Program-made: the position numbers and the translations under genes
From: Syntrophomonas sp.
GTDB lineage: Bacteria; Bacillota; Syntrophomonadia; Syntrophomonadales; Syntrophomonadaceae
Assembly (NCBI GenBank): GCA_016841425.1
Contig: JAENZE010000007.1
Span: 62,001-126,000, forward strand
Direction: 5' to 3'
Length of the DNA: 64,000 bases
Shown: positions 37,492-47,095 of the stretch, piece by piece
Layout of the letters: the number at the start of each line of letters is the position of its first letter
How positions within the stretch are numbered: position 1 is the stretch's first letter
The notes under the pieces: generated by a model
Databases searched by the model: none
What the model was told of the DNA's origin: nothing
The model's input: the letters and a program-made list of their open reading frames with translations, nothing else

Positions 37492-38166
37492 ATGTTAGCA
37501 AATTTGGCGGTGAAAGCTTTGAAACATAAGGATGAAGAATTCAATAAATTAGAACAGCACCTGATGGAGGATAACAAACCCTCCATTTATTTAAGAGATC
37601 TCTCTAAAAGCAGGTGGTTCATGGAAACCTATCCTTTCACCCTGCTGGGTGACTTAAAACAGGTGGAGCAGTCCCCGGTTCACCATCCTGAAGGCAGCGT
37701 ATGGAAGCATACTCTGCTGGTAGTAGATCTGGCCGCCGAGGGGAGACATCTAAGTGAAAACCCCCGCGTATTCATGTGGTCGGCCCTCCTGCATGATCTG
37801 GGGAAAGCCCATACCACCAGAATTCGACGTGGTAAAATTACCGCCTATGACCATGACAAGCATGGGGCGGTTCTGGCTGCCGCTTTCTTGCAGGAGTTTA
37901 CCGATGACGACGAGTTTATCCATAAGGTATCGCGGATGGTTAGATGGCATATGCAGATTTTGTTTGTGGTGAAGAAGATGCCTCTTGCTGATATCGGCAA
38001 AATGGTGAGTGAAGTATCTCCCGGCGAGATTGCCCTGCTTTCTTTGTGTGACCGTTTGGGCCGGGGTGATATGACTGAAGAGATGCGTCAAACAGAACTG
38101 GAAAATATGAAATATTTCATCAGCCAGTGCCAGCAGCATCAAAGTGAACTGGCCTTTGTTAGATGA
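37492..38166 (+). CDS. HD-domain phosphohydrolase
   Basis: 224 aa from the ATG at 37492; the start is uncertain because only a distant GAGGG is seen (the frame is open from 37444). HD-superfamily ligands: HTLLVVDL, the pair in ALLHDLGKAHTTR, and AYDHDKHGAVLAAAFL. This resembles the HD part of tRNA nucleotidyltransferase-type or (p)ppGpp-type hydrolases, without a second domain. Substrate unknown. It follows glf by 67 bp and may be read with it. Confidence 0.75.
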   Translation: MLANLAVKALKHKDEEFNKLEQHLMEDNKPSIYLRDLSKSRWFMETYPFTLLGDLKQVEQSPVHHPEGSVWKHTLLVVDLAAEGRHLSENPRVFMWSALLHDLGKAHTTRIRRGKITAYDHDKHGAVLAAAFLQEFTDDDEFIHKVSRMVRWHMQILFVVKKMPLADIGKMVSEVSPGEIALLSLCDRLGRGDMTEEMRQTELENMKYFISQCQQHQSELAFVR

Positions 38167-38203
38167 GTCAAGGAGACGGTTTGGGCAGACACGGGGACGG
38201 TTC

Positions 38204-38475
38204 AAGACCTCTGAAAAAGTCTATTTGGGTAAACGGGTATGCATAAATACACTTGCTCCCAGTCTGCGCATGGACAACATTAACTGCTTGTCGATTACCT
38301 CCAGGGGTACAGCGCCAATTCGCATCCGTGCTCAGCGGCGCTCTCGCGGCGTCCGTGCCGCTCGCCCCCTTCCGCTAATCGCCTTCGCAGGATGTTGTTA
38401 CCCATGCTTCGCCAACGGCCGCCAGTATATTTATACATACCCTGGCGCAAGTTTTGGGACTTTTTCAGTGGTCTC
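38204..38475. mobile_element. MITE-like element with terminal inverted repeats and 9-bp target duplication
   Basis: 272 bp without a gene. The ends are inverted repeats: AGACCTCTGAAAAAGTC at the left and AGACCACTGAAAAAGTC read from the right, one mismatch in 17. After a short divergent part the arms resume with GGGTATGYATAAATAYAC. The element is flanked by identical GGACGGTTC at 38195-38203 and 38476-38484, which is a target-site duplication. The interior is GC-rich. No transposase of matching type is in the window. Confidence 0.75.
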
Positions 38476-38493
38476 GGACGGTTCTTCTGTCTG

Positions 38494-40287
38494 TTATCTT
38501 TGAATAGTCAGGTTAAACGGTCCGCCCAACTGGTATTTACGAGATTCCTCCATACGACCGTCGATGGTATTGCCGTTAACCCGGGCATACCATTCAGCAG
38601 TATCTTGATAATGCTCACTCCGGGTTCCGGTATTATATAAATAGGTAACATCGAAGGCCAAATATACTTCACCTGTCATTTCTCCGGTTCCGGGAATGTA
38701 GCTGCCCTCAAATTCTATATCCCAAACAACATTTTCAGTATGATCATCAAAGGAAGTTTTCACTTCAATGTGTCCTTCCCCATTTAATGGTCCGCCCTGG
38801 CTGGGATAATAAAGTGCTATCCGGTTTTGGATAATTTTTTCTTCCGGTATAGGCCGCTCATTGATATAACTGCCAGTTGCGGTAGTATCGTAATAGATTG
38901 TATTGTCCGGTTGGTCGTTACTAGTGTTAGTTGGGCCGCTGCTGTCTGTATTATCCGGCTTATTGGCAGACAATTCATCCCACACCCTCTGTTTTTCTTC
39001 TTTTTCCCAGCGGGCCAGTTCCTTTTCCAGGTCTGCGGTTGCTTTCTCCAGTTCCTGTATTTTTATTCGCCTCTCCCGGTTGAGTTTATAGCTTTCTTCC
39101 AGCACTTTATCAATTTCCCGGTTTTTTAAGTGTTGTTCTTTCAATATCGCAACTTCTTCCGGGGTTATATCCGGACTCAGTCCCGCCAGCCCCTGGGATT
39201 GTTTTACTGCCTCATCAAATACTGCCTTACCGGTCTTTTTGGGATCACCAAGAGTATCGAGGTATTCCAGCACTCCGGCTTTACCCATATTTTCTGCTGC
39301 TGACCCTATGGTGACCGGGCTGTTGGGCTGAGGCTGCAGACCGGTAATTACCTTTAAACCTGATCCAATTTTTTCGATATTGCTGACGCTGCCCGAAAAT
39401 AATTTCCTGTAATTCTCACTCATTCCTTTTCCAGCTTTAATGGTGGTATAAGTCACATAGCTTAAACGTATCATGGCTTTTATAAGGTTGTCTCTAATGT
39501 TTGCTACCAGGGCTTGCTTGTATTCTCTGAGCTGTATCCTTTGCAAACGATCGATTTCCATCTCCTGCTTTAATATATAGATCTCCAACCGGTTGTCTGC
39601 TATCTGGGCCAGGACAGCGTCATAGCGCTGGGCTTCATAACTCCTGGATTGAAACGGAATTCTTTCGTCTATATCCGAATATTTTTTCCAATCCTGTTCA
39701 AATACATTTTTATTTACAGAACCATCTTCATTATATACGTCCTGGGCTCTTATATATTGACCAGGCATACCTGTTAGTAAAAGCGATGTGATTAATAGAC
39801 TGATGATTATGTTAGTCCCTTTTTTTAATCTATTCTGCCTTTTTTCTTTGATTAAGAGTACAACAATAAGTAATACTAGGGCTGCGGCCAGTATTTTTAG
39901 CCATAGGTAGTAAGCTGGATCACTGGTTGTTATATATGCTGATTCATCCTGGTTGACCCCTACATATTGATCCGGTATACCATCATAATCTGAATCTGCC
40001 ACCTCAAGATCCAAATAATCCTGACCATCATAGCGGAACCAGAGGTCATCCTGGCCATCACCACTGGTATCCCAGACGGTTAATATTAAATATCCCTGCT
40101 TATAATAAGATTTCTTATCTAAATTGCTATCCTGGTCTGAATCATCCTGGAAAAACTCATCATATTCAACTTTATATCCACCTAACTGAACTATATCAGG
40201 CTCAGCATAGAGTGAAGGTGAAAAAGCAATTATACAGCTGCAAACTATGAGAACAATAAGCACTGACCTGGTGATTGGCCTAATCAT
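38494..40287 (-). CDS. Secreted or membrane-anchored protein with Asp-rich repeats and coiled coil, unknown
   Basis: 597 aa from the ATG at 40287 (GGAGG 6 nt upstream; the ATG at 40293 touches the ribosome site). A signal peptide (about residues 6-28) is followed by calcium-binding-like Asp motifs (DTSGDGQDD, DSDYDGIPD), a membrane helix at about 128-145 and another at about 158-175. A long helical region (about 215-420, charged and coiled-coil-like) and a beta-rich C-terminus follow. No family recognised. The MITE is inserted 10-18 bp after its stop. Confidence 0.7.
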   Translation of the reverse strand: MIRPITRSVLIVLIVCSCIIAFSPSLYAEPDIVQLGGYKVEYDEFFQDDSDQDSNLDKKSYYKQGYLILTVWDTSGDGQDDLWFRYDGQDYLDLEVADSDYDGIPDQYVGVNQDESAYITTSDPAYYLWLKILAAALVLLIVVLLIKEKRQNRLKKGTNIIISLLITSLLLTGMPGQYIRAQDVYNEDGSVNKNVFEQDWKKYSDIDERIPFQSRSYEAQRYDAVLAQIADNRLEIYILKQEMEIDRLQRIQLREYKQALVANIRDNLIKAMIRLSYVTYTTIKAGKGMSENYRKLFSGSVSNIEKIGSGLKVITGLQPQPNSPVTIGSAAENMGKAGVLEYLDTLGDPKKTGKAVFDEAVKQSQGLAGLSPDITPEEVAILKEQHLKNREIDKVLEESYKLNRERRIKIQELEKATADLEKELARWEKEEKQRVWDELSANKPDNTDSSGPTNTSNDQPDNTIYYDTTATGSYINERPIPEEKIIQNRIALYYPSQGGPLNGEGHIEVKTSFDDHTENVVWDIEFEGSYIPGTGEMTGEVYLAFDVTYLYNTGTRSEHYQDTAEWYARVNGNTIDGRMEESRKYQLGGPFNLTIQR

Positions 40288-40293
40288 TCCCAT

Positions 40294-40964
40294 CCTCCTT
40301 TTATTCTGTGTATTTAGCCTTATATTTGCATTCTAGCTATATTACATCATGTCCTGCAAAATATATGATTTTTTACCTGATCCACATAAATCGCCACAAC
40401 CTATACAGCTTCATCAACCAACCAGTGCCAGCAGCATCAGAATAAGCTCGCATACTTACAAGCATCCCGATAAATAGTTTCTGCTGATATCTTATACTGC
40501 ATTGATCCTTGCTTTGGATTAGTTAGATGTAGGGGATGATGCCGGCTCATTATGTTAACAACGCTTACTCTGAATACTACCAGGATACTCCAGTCCAGGA
40601 ACAAATTGAATAACCCTGCAGGTAGTATTTTGAGTACTACTTTTAGGGTGATGCTCTTAAGTATTGTTGCCATGGGGGATATATGAGCTTTATACTACTA
40701 GTAGCAAATACATTTTTATGCTGTGAGCAAAACCTTATGTTTTGTTGAAATACGGTAATAGCTTAAATACTTTTGGAGTCGGCATTCTTGCAGCCGGGCC
40801 GCTCCAAAAACACTTTGAAGGTTCATGTCAAACACATTTACCAAAAGCTGCAGGTTTCCGGAAGAAAAGAATTGATAGAAATGATAGACTCGCAAAAGTT
40901 GTCTTCTTAGTGAAACGGAAAATGAGTTAAGGGGATTGGTCCTCTGACCATTATGGAGTAAGTC
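40294..40964. other. Intergenic region, no clear feature
   Basis: 671 bp. An inverted repeat AATACTACC (40573-40581) / GGTAGTATT (40621-40629) is visible. Open frames at 40437-40673 (minus) and 40742-40930 (plus) have no ribosome site and no family features, so I leave them out. Confidence 0.4.
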
Positions 40965-41825
40965 ATGAAAATATTTAAGAATATAATAATTTCTCTACTA
41001 GTAATTATAGGCTTTCTATACCTTTTGCTTCCTGTGGGATTCGGTATATATGCTTCAGTACGATTACCGTCCTCAGTTGCTTACCCACCAGAGGGCTTTG
41101 AGACAATCACTCTTAATACCTCCGACGGTGTCAAGTTGGAAGCATGGTATAAGCCATCCAATAACGGTGCTGCTGTTATTCTCATACATGGAGCTACTAG
41201 TTCTCGGGAGGGAGTTCGTTCATATGCTACCCTTCTGGCTGACAATGGCTTTGGGGTACTGGCTATTGACCTGCGGGGACACGGTAAAAGCGGAGGGGAA
41301 GCAAATGCTTTTGGCTGGAAGAGTGTGCTGGATGTAGGGGCAGCAGTAGCCTATCTGTCAAATCAGGATACTGTGGAGTCAATCGGTGGATTAGGAATTT
41401 CACTTGGTGGTGAGGCCTTACTCGGAGCTATTTCCGCTTATCCCGAACTCCGAGCTGTCGTAAGCGATGGAGCTACCCACCGTTCAATAGAAGATTATCT
41501 CATCTTGCCATCCAGGCAGAGCCTCATTCGCAGTTGGACAACGCGTGTTATGTATTCGTCAGTACGCCTATTCTGTGGGGAGAAACCACCACTTACTATG
41601 TTGGAATCAATATCGGCGGCCAAAGAAAACAAGCTGCTGCTGATTGCTGCGGAAGATGAAGGAGACGAGGTAGAATATAATAACATTTTCCTTGAAGCCG
41701 CTGGTGAAAGAGCCGAGCTCTGGGTTGTGCCCAAAGTGGGCCATACCGGTGCATATGAGCGCTATCCGGAGCAGTATGGTAGTCGTATTGTGAACTTCTT
41801 TAGATCGAGTCTGCTTAATAACTAA
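40965..41825 (+). CDS. Membrane-anchored alpha/beta hydrolase
   Basis: 286 aa. An N-terminal helix (about residues 6-27) anchors or exports it. Alpha/beta-hydrolase features: LIHGATSSREG (oxyanion side), the nucleophile elbow GISLGGEA, the Asp of AAEDEGDE and the His of VGHTGAY. It resembles the serine aminopeptidase/acylglycerol-lipase-like group. Substrate unknown. A hairpin (GGACACGGT 41836-41844 / ACCGTGTCC 41851-41859) follows the stop. Confidence 0.85.
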   Translation: MKIFKNIIISLLVIIGFLYLLLPVGFGIYASVRLPSSVAYPPEGFETITLNTSDGVKLEAWYKPSNNGAAVILIHGATSSREGVRSYATLLADNGFGVLAIDLRGHGKSGGEANAFGWKSVLDVGAAVAYLSNQDTVESIGGLGISLGGEALLGAISAYPELRAVVSDGATHRSIEDYLILPSRQSLIRSWTTRVMYSSVRLFCGEKPPLTMLESISAAKENKLLLIAAEDEGDEVEYNNIFLEAAGERAELWVVPKVGHTGAYERYPEQYGSRIVNFFRSSLLNN

Positions 41826-41835
41826 AACCAGGTTT

Positions 41836-41859
41836 GGACACGGTGAATAGACCGTGTCC
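41836..41859 (+). terminator. Perfect 9-bp hairpin after the hydrolase gene
   Basis: GGACACGGT (41836-41844) and ACCGTGTCC (41851-41859) pair exactly with a 6-nt loop, 10 nt after the stop codon. There is no T run, so termination is uncertain. It may belong to the GGGAC-type palindromes of this genome. Confidence 0.4.
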
Positions 41860-41942
41860 CGTACACCAAGATTCAAAGAGCAGCAGATAGAATTTTAAAT
41901 GAGCAAAAGAGGACAGTGACTATGTTCCCCTATTCCTTTGAC

Positions 41943-44900
41943 TCACTCTATTTTGATGAGGAGTTCTCCGTTTTTGACCTGCTGGCCTTCTTCTACGATA
42001 ATACTTACTATTTTGCCGTCTAACGGCGCTGTGATATGGGTCTCCATTTTCATCGCTTCGATGATCATTATACTTTGCCCGCTTTTAACTTGTTCTCCAT
42101 TCTTGACCAGTATTTTACTAACTGTTCCAGGAATGCTGGCCCCTATCTCATTTCTATTCTCTGGATCTGCAAATAGAGTGGTGTCCACGTTTTCCTTGGT
42201 CTTATACTGCTGATCCATTATGATTATCTCCCTGGGATTACCATTAACCTCAAAATCTACTTTCCGCACTCCGTCTTTGCTAACTTTTCCGACTTCTATG
42301 AGTTTGACAATAAATATTTTACCTTCTTCGACTTCAACTTCGCACACTTCACCCTCGCTGATGCCATCAAAGAAGACCGGACTGTTCATTCGGCTTAAAT
42401 CACCATAAGTTTTTTTATAGCCCAGGTATTCTTCAAAAACCCTGGGATACATGGCGTAACTAAGGATTTCCCGCCTGCTGGCCTGGAGGTTATATTTTTC
42501 CTCCAACAGTTTAGCAATTGAATCAAAGTCGACTGGTTCTAATAATTCTCCGGGACGACCGGTAATAGGCTTTTTACCCTTCAGCACCACCTTTTGCAGT
42601 TCCCGGGGGAATCCCCCTACCGGCTGACCCATCATTCCTTCAAAATAGGCCACAGAAGAATCAGGAAAGGCTAAATCCATTCCTTTTTCCACGATATTTT
42701 CCGGAGTTAAATCATTCCTGACCATAAAAATGGCTAAATCGCCTACCAGCTTTGAGGAAGGTGTGACTTTTACAATGTCTCCCAGCATATCGTTGACGGT
42801 TTTATACATTTCTTTTACTTCTTTGAATTTATGCCCCAGACCAAAGCTTTCTACCTGTGGTTTTAAGTTTGAGTACTGCCCGCCTGGTATTTCATATTTA
42901 TATACTTCCGCCGTACCTGATTTCAGGCCCGACTCGAACTGGCTGTATATCGGTCTGATATCACTCCAATAATCGGATAGCTCCTGAATATCATCCAGAA
43001 TAATACCGGTATCACGCCTGGTGTTTTCCAAAGCTGCGACTACCGAATTAAAGGCTGGCTGGCTGGTCAGACCGGACATGCTGTTAATTGCGGTATCTAC
43101 TATATCTACTCCGGCTTCTGCTGCCATAAGTATGGTAGCTACCCCATTACCACTGGTATCATGGGTGTGCAGATGAATGGGTATGGATATTTCGTTTTTC
43201 AAGGCGCCAATTAATCTATATGCGGCATAGGGTTTTAGCAAGCCGGACATATCTTTAAGGCCTAAAATATGCGCTCCCATTTTCTCAATCTCTTTGGCTG
43301 TTTCAACATAATATCTTAATGAATATTTGTCCCTGGATCCGTCCAAAATATCACCAGTATAGCAGATACATGCTTCGGCTATCTTCCCAGTCTTAAGTGT
43401 TTGATCAATAGCGGTCTCCATACCTTTTAACCAGTTCAAGGAGTCAAATATTCTAAAGATATCAATACCTGATTGGGCTGCTTCTTGAATAAATTCTCGG
43501 ACTACATTATCCGGATAGTTGGTATAACCAACTGCATTGGCGCCCCGGATCAGCATTTGAAACATAATATTAGGGATCTTTTCCCGCAGTTCAATTAGTC
43601 TTTGCCAGGGACATTCTTTCAAGAAACGGTAAGCTACATCAAAAGTAGCGCCCCCCCACATTTCCAGAGAAAATAGGTCCTTCCCCAAATATGAAGTTGC
43701 CTCGGCTATTCTTAACATATCAACCGTTCTAACCCGGGTAGCCATTAACGACTGGTGAGCATCTCTCATAGTGGTATCAGTTATCAGCAGCCGATTTTGG
43801 GCTCTAATCCAATCCGCTACCCCCTCGGGGCCTTTCTTATCTAATATCTGTTTGCTCCCGGAAAGCTTGACCTGGGCAGTAATTTTGGGAACCCTTGGCA
43901 CATCATAATCATACTTGACGCCCTTGCTTTCATTCACTACCTTTTCTCCGATAAATTTCAGGATAGCAGCTTCATGGTCTTCACGTGGGGTTATATCAAA
44001 AAGCTTGGGGGTTGAATCAATAAAACCCGTGTCACAATCACCATTAATAAAAGTGGGATGGGAAAGAACATTGAGCAAAAAGGCTTCATTGGTCTGAACA
44101 CCGTTAATAGTAGTCTCCCGGATAGAACGTTTGCACTTGTTTATAGCATCTTCAAAAGTCCTGGACCAGGCGATGATTTTAACCAGCAGGCTGTCATAAT
44201 AAGGGCTGATGACTGATCCTGTATATCCATTACCTCCGTCCAGTCGAATACCAAAACCGGAACCAGTCCTGTATACATCAATTTTACCGGTATCCGGGGC
44301 AAAATTATTGGTGGGATCTTCAGTAGTTACGCGGCATTGTACAGCATATCCTCTTGCGGTGATAGATTTTTGACTGGGAATGCCTATCTCTTTTGATTTC
44401 AGTTTATAACCCTGAGCTATTAGGATTTGACTTTGAACGATATCAACGCCGGTCACCATTTCAGTCACGGTATGCTCCACCTGAATCCTGGGATTCATTT
44501 CTATAAAATAATGATTTCCCTCCCGGTCTAGCAGAAATTCAACCGTACCAGCACTCCTATAGTTTACTGATTCCGCAATTTTAACTGCATCTGAACAAAG
44601 GGCCAGTCGTTTTTCTTTGGAAAGAGAAAAAGCTGGTGTGAATTCCACCACTTTTTGGTGCCTTCTCTGAATAGAGCAATCCCTTTCATACAAGTGAACT
44701 ATATTGCCGTAATTATCCCCCAGAATTTGCACTTCAATATGTTTGGGGTTTTCCAGATATTTTTCGATAAATATCTCATCACTGCCGAAAGCTTTTTTGG
44801 CTTCATTTCTGGCACTGTGAAACTCTTGCAGCAAGTCATCTTCACTTCTGACAATCCTCATACCGCGCCCGCCGCCTCCGGCTGATGCCTTGAGCATAAT

Positions 44901-45371
44901 GGGATAACCACATTTCCCGGCAAACTCAATAGCCTCGTTATCTGACTTTATGGGCTGCTCAACTCCCGGTATAGTAGGGACGCCTACTCCCTGAGCCACC
45001 AACTTTGATTTAATTTTGTCCCCCAGCTGATCCATCATCTCCGGAGTGGGACCAATAAATTCAATTCCAGACTCTATACATTTTTCCGCAAACTCAGCGT
45101 TTTCAGCCAGGAATCCATAACCGGGATGAATAGCGTCCACGCCTTTTTTGATGGCCAGGTTAATTATCTCTTCTATATTTAAATAGGCTTCTACCGGACC
45201 TTTATTATTACCGATTAAATATGATTCATCCGATTTGGTTCTGAATAGCGCCAATTTATCTTCCTTGGAGTAAATGGTAACTGTCCTGATACCCAATTCC
45301 TGGCAGGCTCTAATTACCCTTATCGCAATTTCTCCTCGATTGGCTATTAACACCTTTTTAAATTTCTTCAT
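41943..45371 (-). CDS. pyc: Pyruvate carboxylase
   Basis: 1142 aa, the full multidomain form. Biotin carboxylase (KVLIANRGEIAIRVIRAC, KASAGGGGRGM, FIEMNPRIQVEHTVTE), carboxyltransferase (ITDTTMRDAHQSLMATRVRT, GLKDMSGLLKP, HLHTHDTSGNG) and the biotin-carrier end with AMKM are all present. It carboxylates pyruvate to oxaloacetate using ATP and bicarbonate. AGGA lies 7 nt before the ATG at 45371; a TTG at 45377 is the alternative. It is alone in its transcription unit. Confidence 0.97.
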   Translation of the reverse strand: MKKFKKVLIANRGEIAIRVIRACQELGIRTVTIYSKEDKLALFRTKSDESYLIGNNKGPVEAYLNIEEIINLAIKKGVDAIHPGYGFLAENAEFAEKCIESGIEFIGPTPEMMDQLGDKIKSKLVAQGVGVPTIPGVEQPIKSDNEAIEFAGKCGYPIMLKASAGGGGRGMRIVRSEDDLLQEFHSARNEAKKAFGSDEIFIEKYLENPKHIEVQILGDNYGNIVHLYERDCSIQRRHQKVVEFTPAFSLSKEKRLALCSDAVKIAESVNYRSAGTVEFLLDREGNHYFIEMNPRIQVEHTVTEMVTGVDIVQSQILIAQGYKLKSKEIGIPSQKSITARGYAVQCRVTTEDPTNNFAPDTGKIDVYRTGSGFGIRLDGGNGYTGSVISPYYDSLLVKIIAWSRTFEDAINKCKRSIRETTINGVQTNEAFLLNVLSHPTFINGDCDTGFIDSTPKLFDITPREDHEAAILKFIGEKVVNESKGVKYDYDVPRVPKITAQVKLSGSKQILDKKGPEGVADWIRAQNRLLITDTTMRDAHQSLMATRVRTVDMLRIAEATSYLGKDLFSLEMWGGATFDVAYRFLKECPWQRLIELREKIPNIMFQMLIRGANAVGYTNYPDNVVREFIQEAAQSGIDIFRIFDSLNWLKGMETAIDQTLKTGKIAEACICYTGDILDGSRDKYSLRYYVETAKEIEKMGAHILGLKDMSGLLKPYAAYRLIGALKNEISIPIHLHTHDTSGNGVATILMAAEAGVDIVDTAINSMSGLTSQPAFNSVVAALENTRRDTGIILDDIQELSDYWSDIRPIYSQFESGLKSGTAEVYKYEIPGGQYSNLKPQVESFGLGHKFKEVKEMYKTVNDMLGDIVKVTPSSKLVGDLAIFMVRNDLTPENIVEKGMDLAFPDSSVAYFEGMMGQPVGGFPRELQKVVLKGKKPITGRPGELLEPVDFDSIAKLLEEKYNLQASRREILSYAMYPRVFEEYLGYKKTYGDLSRMNSPVFFDGISEGEVCEVEVEEGKIFIVKLIEVGKVSKDGVRKVDFEVNGNPREIIIMDQQYKTKENVDTTLFADPENRNEIGASIPGTVSKILVKNGEQVKSGQSIMIIEAMKMETHITAPLDGKIVSIIVEEGQQVKNGELLIKIE

Positions 45372-45528
45372 ATACAAATCCTGCCCTCCATTCCCTTAAT
45401 ACATTATACTCCAACCTGATTTCTAATCACTCACCCAATCATTGTATACTTGGGGAAAACCGGGCATGGGGCAGGCCTCCGTGTTACTTATGTAAGGGAT
45501 AAAATACTCCCCGCGTCCAAAATACGTA

Positions 45529-45557
45529 TTGACTATGGGGTCAATACAACATATAAT
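45529..45557 (+). promoter_or_regulatory. Strong sigma-A promoter with downstream palindrome
   Basis: TTGACT (45529-45534), 17 nt, TATAAT (45552-45557). A palindrome TGACCA-CC-TGGTCA (45570-45583) lies just after the expected start of transcription and could be an operator. It reads towards a 33-aa open frame. Confidence 0.7.
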
Positions 45558-45601
45558 TATCCCCCAACCTGACCACCTGGTCAAAGGAGTGACATGTATT
45601 G

Positions 45602-45703
45602 ATGGATCAAGAGAAAAACCTGTCTAATCCTCTCTTGATTCTATTAGTCCAGATGACAGTAATAGTGTGCCGGAGGCTTTGGCCAGCAGCTTCAGGGGCT
45701 TAA
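45602..45703 (+). CDS. Candidate small hydrophobic protein, 33 aa
   Basis: An ATG at 45602 (or the in-frame TTG at 45599, 9 nt after GGAG). The product has a charged N-terminus, a hydrophobic core (NPLLILLVQMTVIV) and a basic end, like a small membrane peptide. A strong promoter lies 45 nt upstream. It ends 15 bp before the stop of the convergent MBL-rhodanese gene, so the transcript may also act as antisense RNA. The promoter is surer than the protein. Confidence 0.4.
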   Translation: MDQEKNLSNPLLILLVQMTVIVCRRLWPAASGA

Positions 45704-45718
45704 TGTCTATTATACTTC

Positions 45719-47095
45719 TCACTTTCCTTCTTCCATGGGCAGTCCCATATTGGCCCAGGACTTGGTTCCCCCCAGGACATTAAATATAACGGCATCTGCC
45801 CGGCCTCGCTGCATCAAGCTGCAGGCCAGAAGGGACCGGTTGCCGGTGTTGCAGATAAAAGCTACCCGCTTATCTCCTCCCCACTCATTATAGCGATAAC
45901 GGATATCAGGAGCCGGTACATGAATGGAACCCGCTATATGCTCTTCTTCGTATTCACTCTTGAGCCGGGTATCAACCAGCAGAATTTCATTTCTGTCCAG
46001 CAGTTCTTTTAGTTCCATAATTGAAATACAAGAGAATCGCGAAGTTTTGTATCCATTTTCAGCCCAGGCCCCCATACCTCCCTCTAGATAACCGGTTATA
46101 TTATCCAGACCAACACTCTGGAGCCCTCGCACGGCAGCCTTCAAGGCATTGGCATTATCAACTACCAGCAAAAGTGGTTTATCGGGAGGCAGTACCCAGC
46201 CGCTAAAGGTAGCAAAATTCCCTTTAAGACTCAAGCCATAAGCGCCGGGTATATGGGCAGCGGCAAAGGACAACTGATCCCGGGTATCAACTACCAAATG
46301 GCCGGATTCGATTAGCTGTAAAAATTCCCGGGAGTTATATCCAACCGCTTTAGGAAGCTTTGCAGTTATGGCTGGACCCTGCCGGTTAATTTCAGAACAA
46401 CGGCTGAAATGGTCAGGAGCTTCCGGCATATCCTCTAACAACTGTTTAATAAATTCAGTTTCCGGGTGCTTGTTTACAGCCTGGTTATACAAACGCTCGG
46501 TCCCTACCGTTGAGGATAGTTTTGATGACAGACTGCGGCCGCATAAGGATCCAGCACCGTGAGCAGGATAAACCTCTGTAAAATCAGGTAGCTTTTCCAG
46601 ACGCTGCAGGCTGTGATAAAGTTTGGAGGCCAGTTCTTCCTTAATATCAGGGAAAAGATCTGGTCTGCCTACATCCCCAACCAGAAGGGTGTCCCCGGAG
46701 AACATAAGAACCGGTTCTGGTCCTCTTTCCAGGTCAGCTACAATAAATACCGTTCCTTCAGGAGTATGTCCTGGGGTTTCGAGCATTTTCACCAGCAAGC
46801 TATCTACCCTGAATTCTTCTTGATCCTCCAGGGAGTGATGCGGATAGGCTGCAGCAGCACTTCTTGCTATATAAATATCAGCTTCGGTGAGCATGGCCAG
46901 TTCTGTATGTCCTGAAACAAAGTCCGCATGCAGATGGGTCTCAATAATGGCTTTAATTTGGAGTCCTAAAGAATCAGCTATGTTAATATACTGGATTACT
47001 TCTCGGGCTGGGTCTACAACTATGCAATATTCTTTTCCACCAATGAGATAAGAACAGTGGGCTAGTCCAGGGGTGTAAATCTGTTTAAATTCCAA
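45719..47095 (-). CDS. MBL-fold hydrolase fused to two rhodanese domains (persulfide-dioxygenase-like)
   Basis: 458 aa. The N-terminal metallo-beta-lactamase domain has THLHADFVSGH and the distal ligands GHTPEG, FSGDTL and PAHG, as in ETHE1-type persulfide dioxygenases. Rhodanese 1 (about 260-350) has VDNAN where the active-site Cys loop should be, so it is probably inactive. Rhodanese 2 (about 365-455) has an intact CNTGNRS. A TTG start has AGGAGG 9 nt upstream. Likely role: detoxifying or shuttling sulfane sulfur. Confidence 0.9.
   Translation of the reverse strand: MEFKQIYTPGLAHCSYLIGGKEYCIVVDPAREVIQYINIADSLGLQIKAIIETHLHADFVSGHTELAMLTEADIYIARSAAAAYPHHSLEDQEEFRVDSLLVKMLETPGHTPEGTVFIVADLERGPEPVLMFSGDTLLVGDVGRPDLFPDIKEELASKLYHSLQRLEKLPDFTEVYPAHGAGSLCGRSLSSKLSSTVGTERLYNQAVNKHPETEFIKQLLEDMPEAPDHFSRCSEINRQGPAITAKLPKAVGYNSREFLQLIESGHLVVDTRDQLSFAAAHIPGAYGLSLKGNFATFSGWVLPPDKPLLLVVDNANALKAAVRGLQSVGLDNITGYLEGGMGAWAENGYKTSRFSCISIMELKELLDRNEILLVDTRLKSEYEEEHIAGSIHVPAPDIRYRYNEWGGDKRVAFICNTGNRSLLACSLMQRGRADAVIFNVLGGTKSWANMGLPMEEGK

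Noticed and set aside
40437-40930. Two short frames (78 and 62 codons) before the alpha/beta hydrolase
   Set aside because: No ribosome sites or recognisable sequence features.
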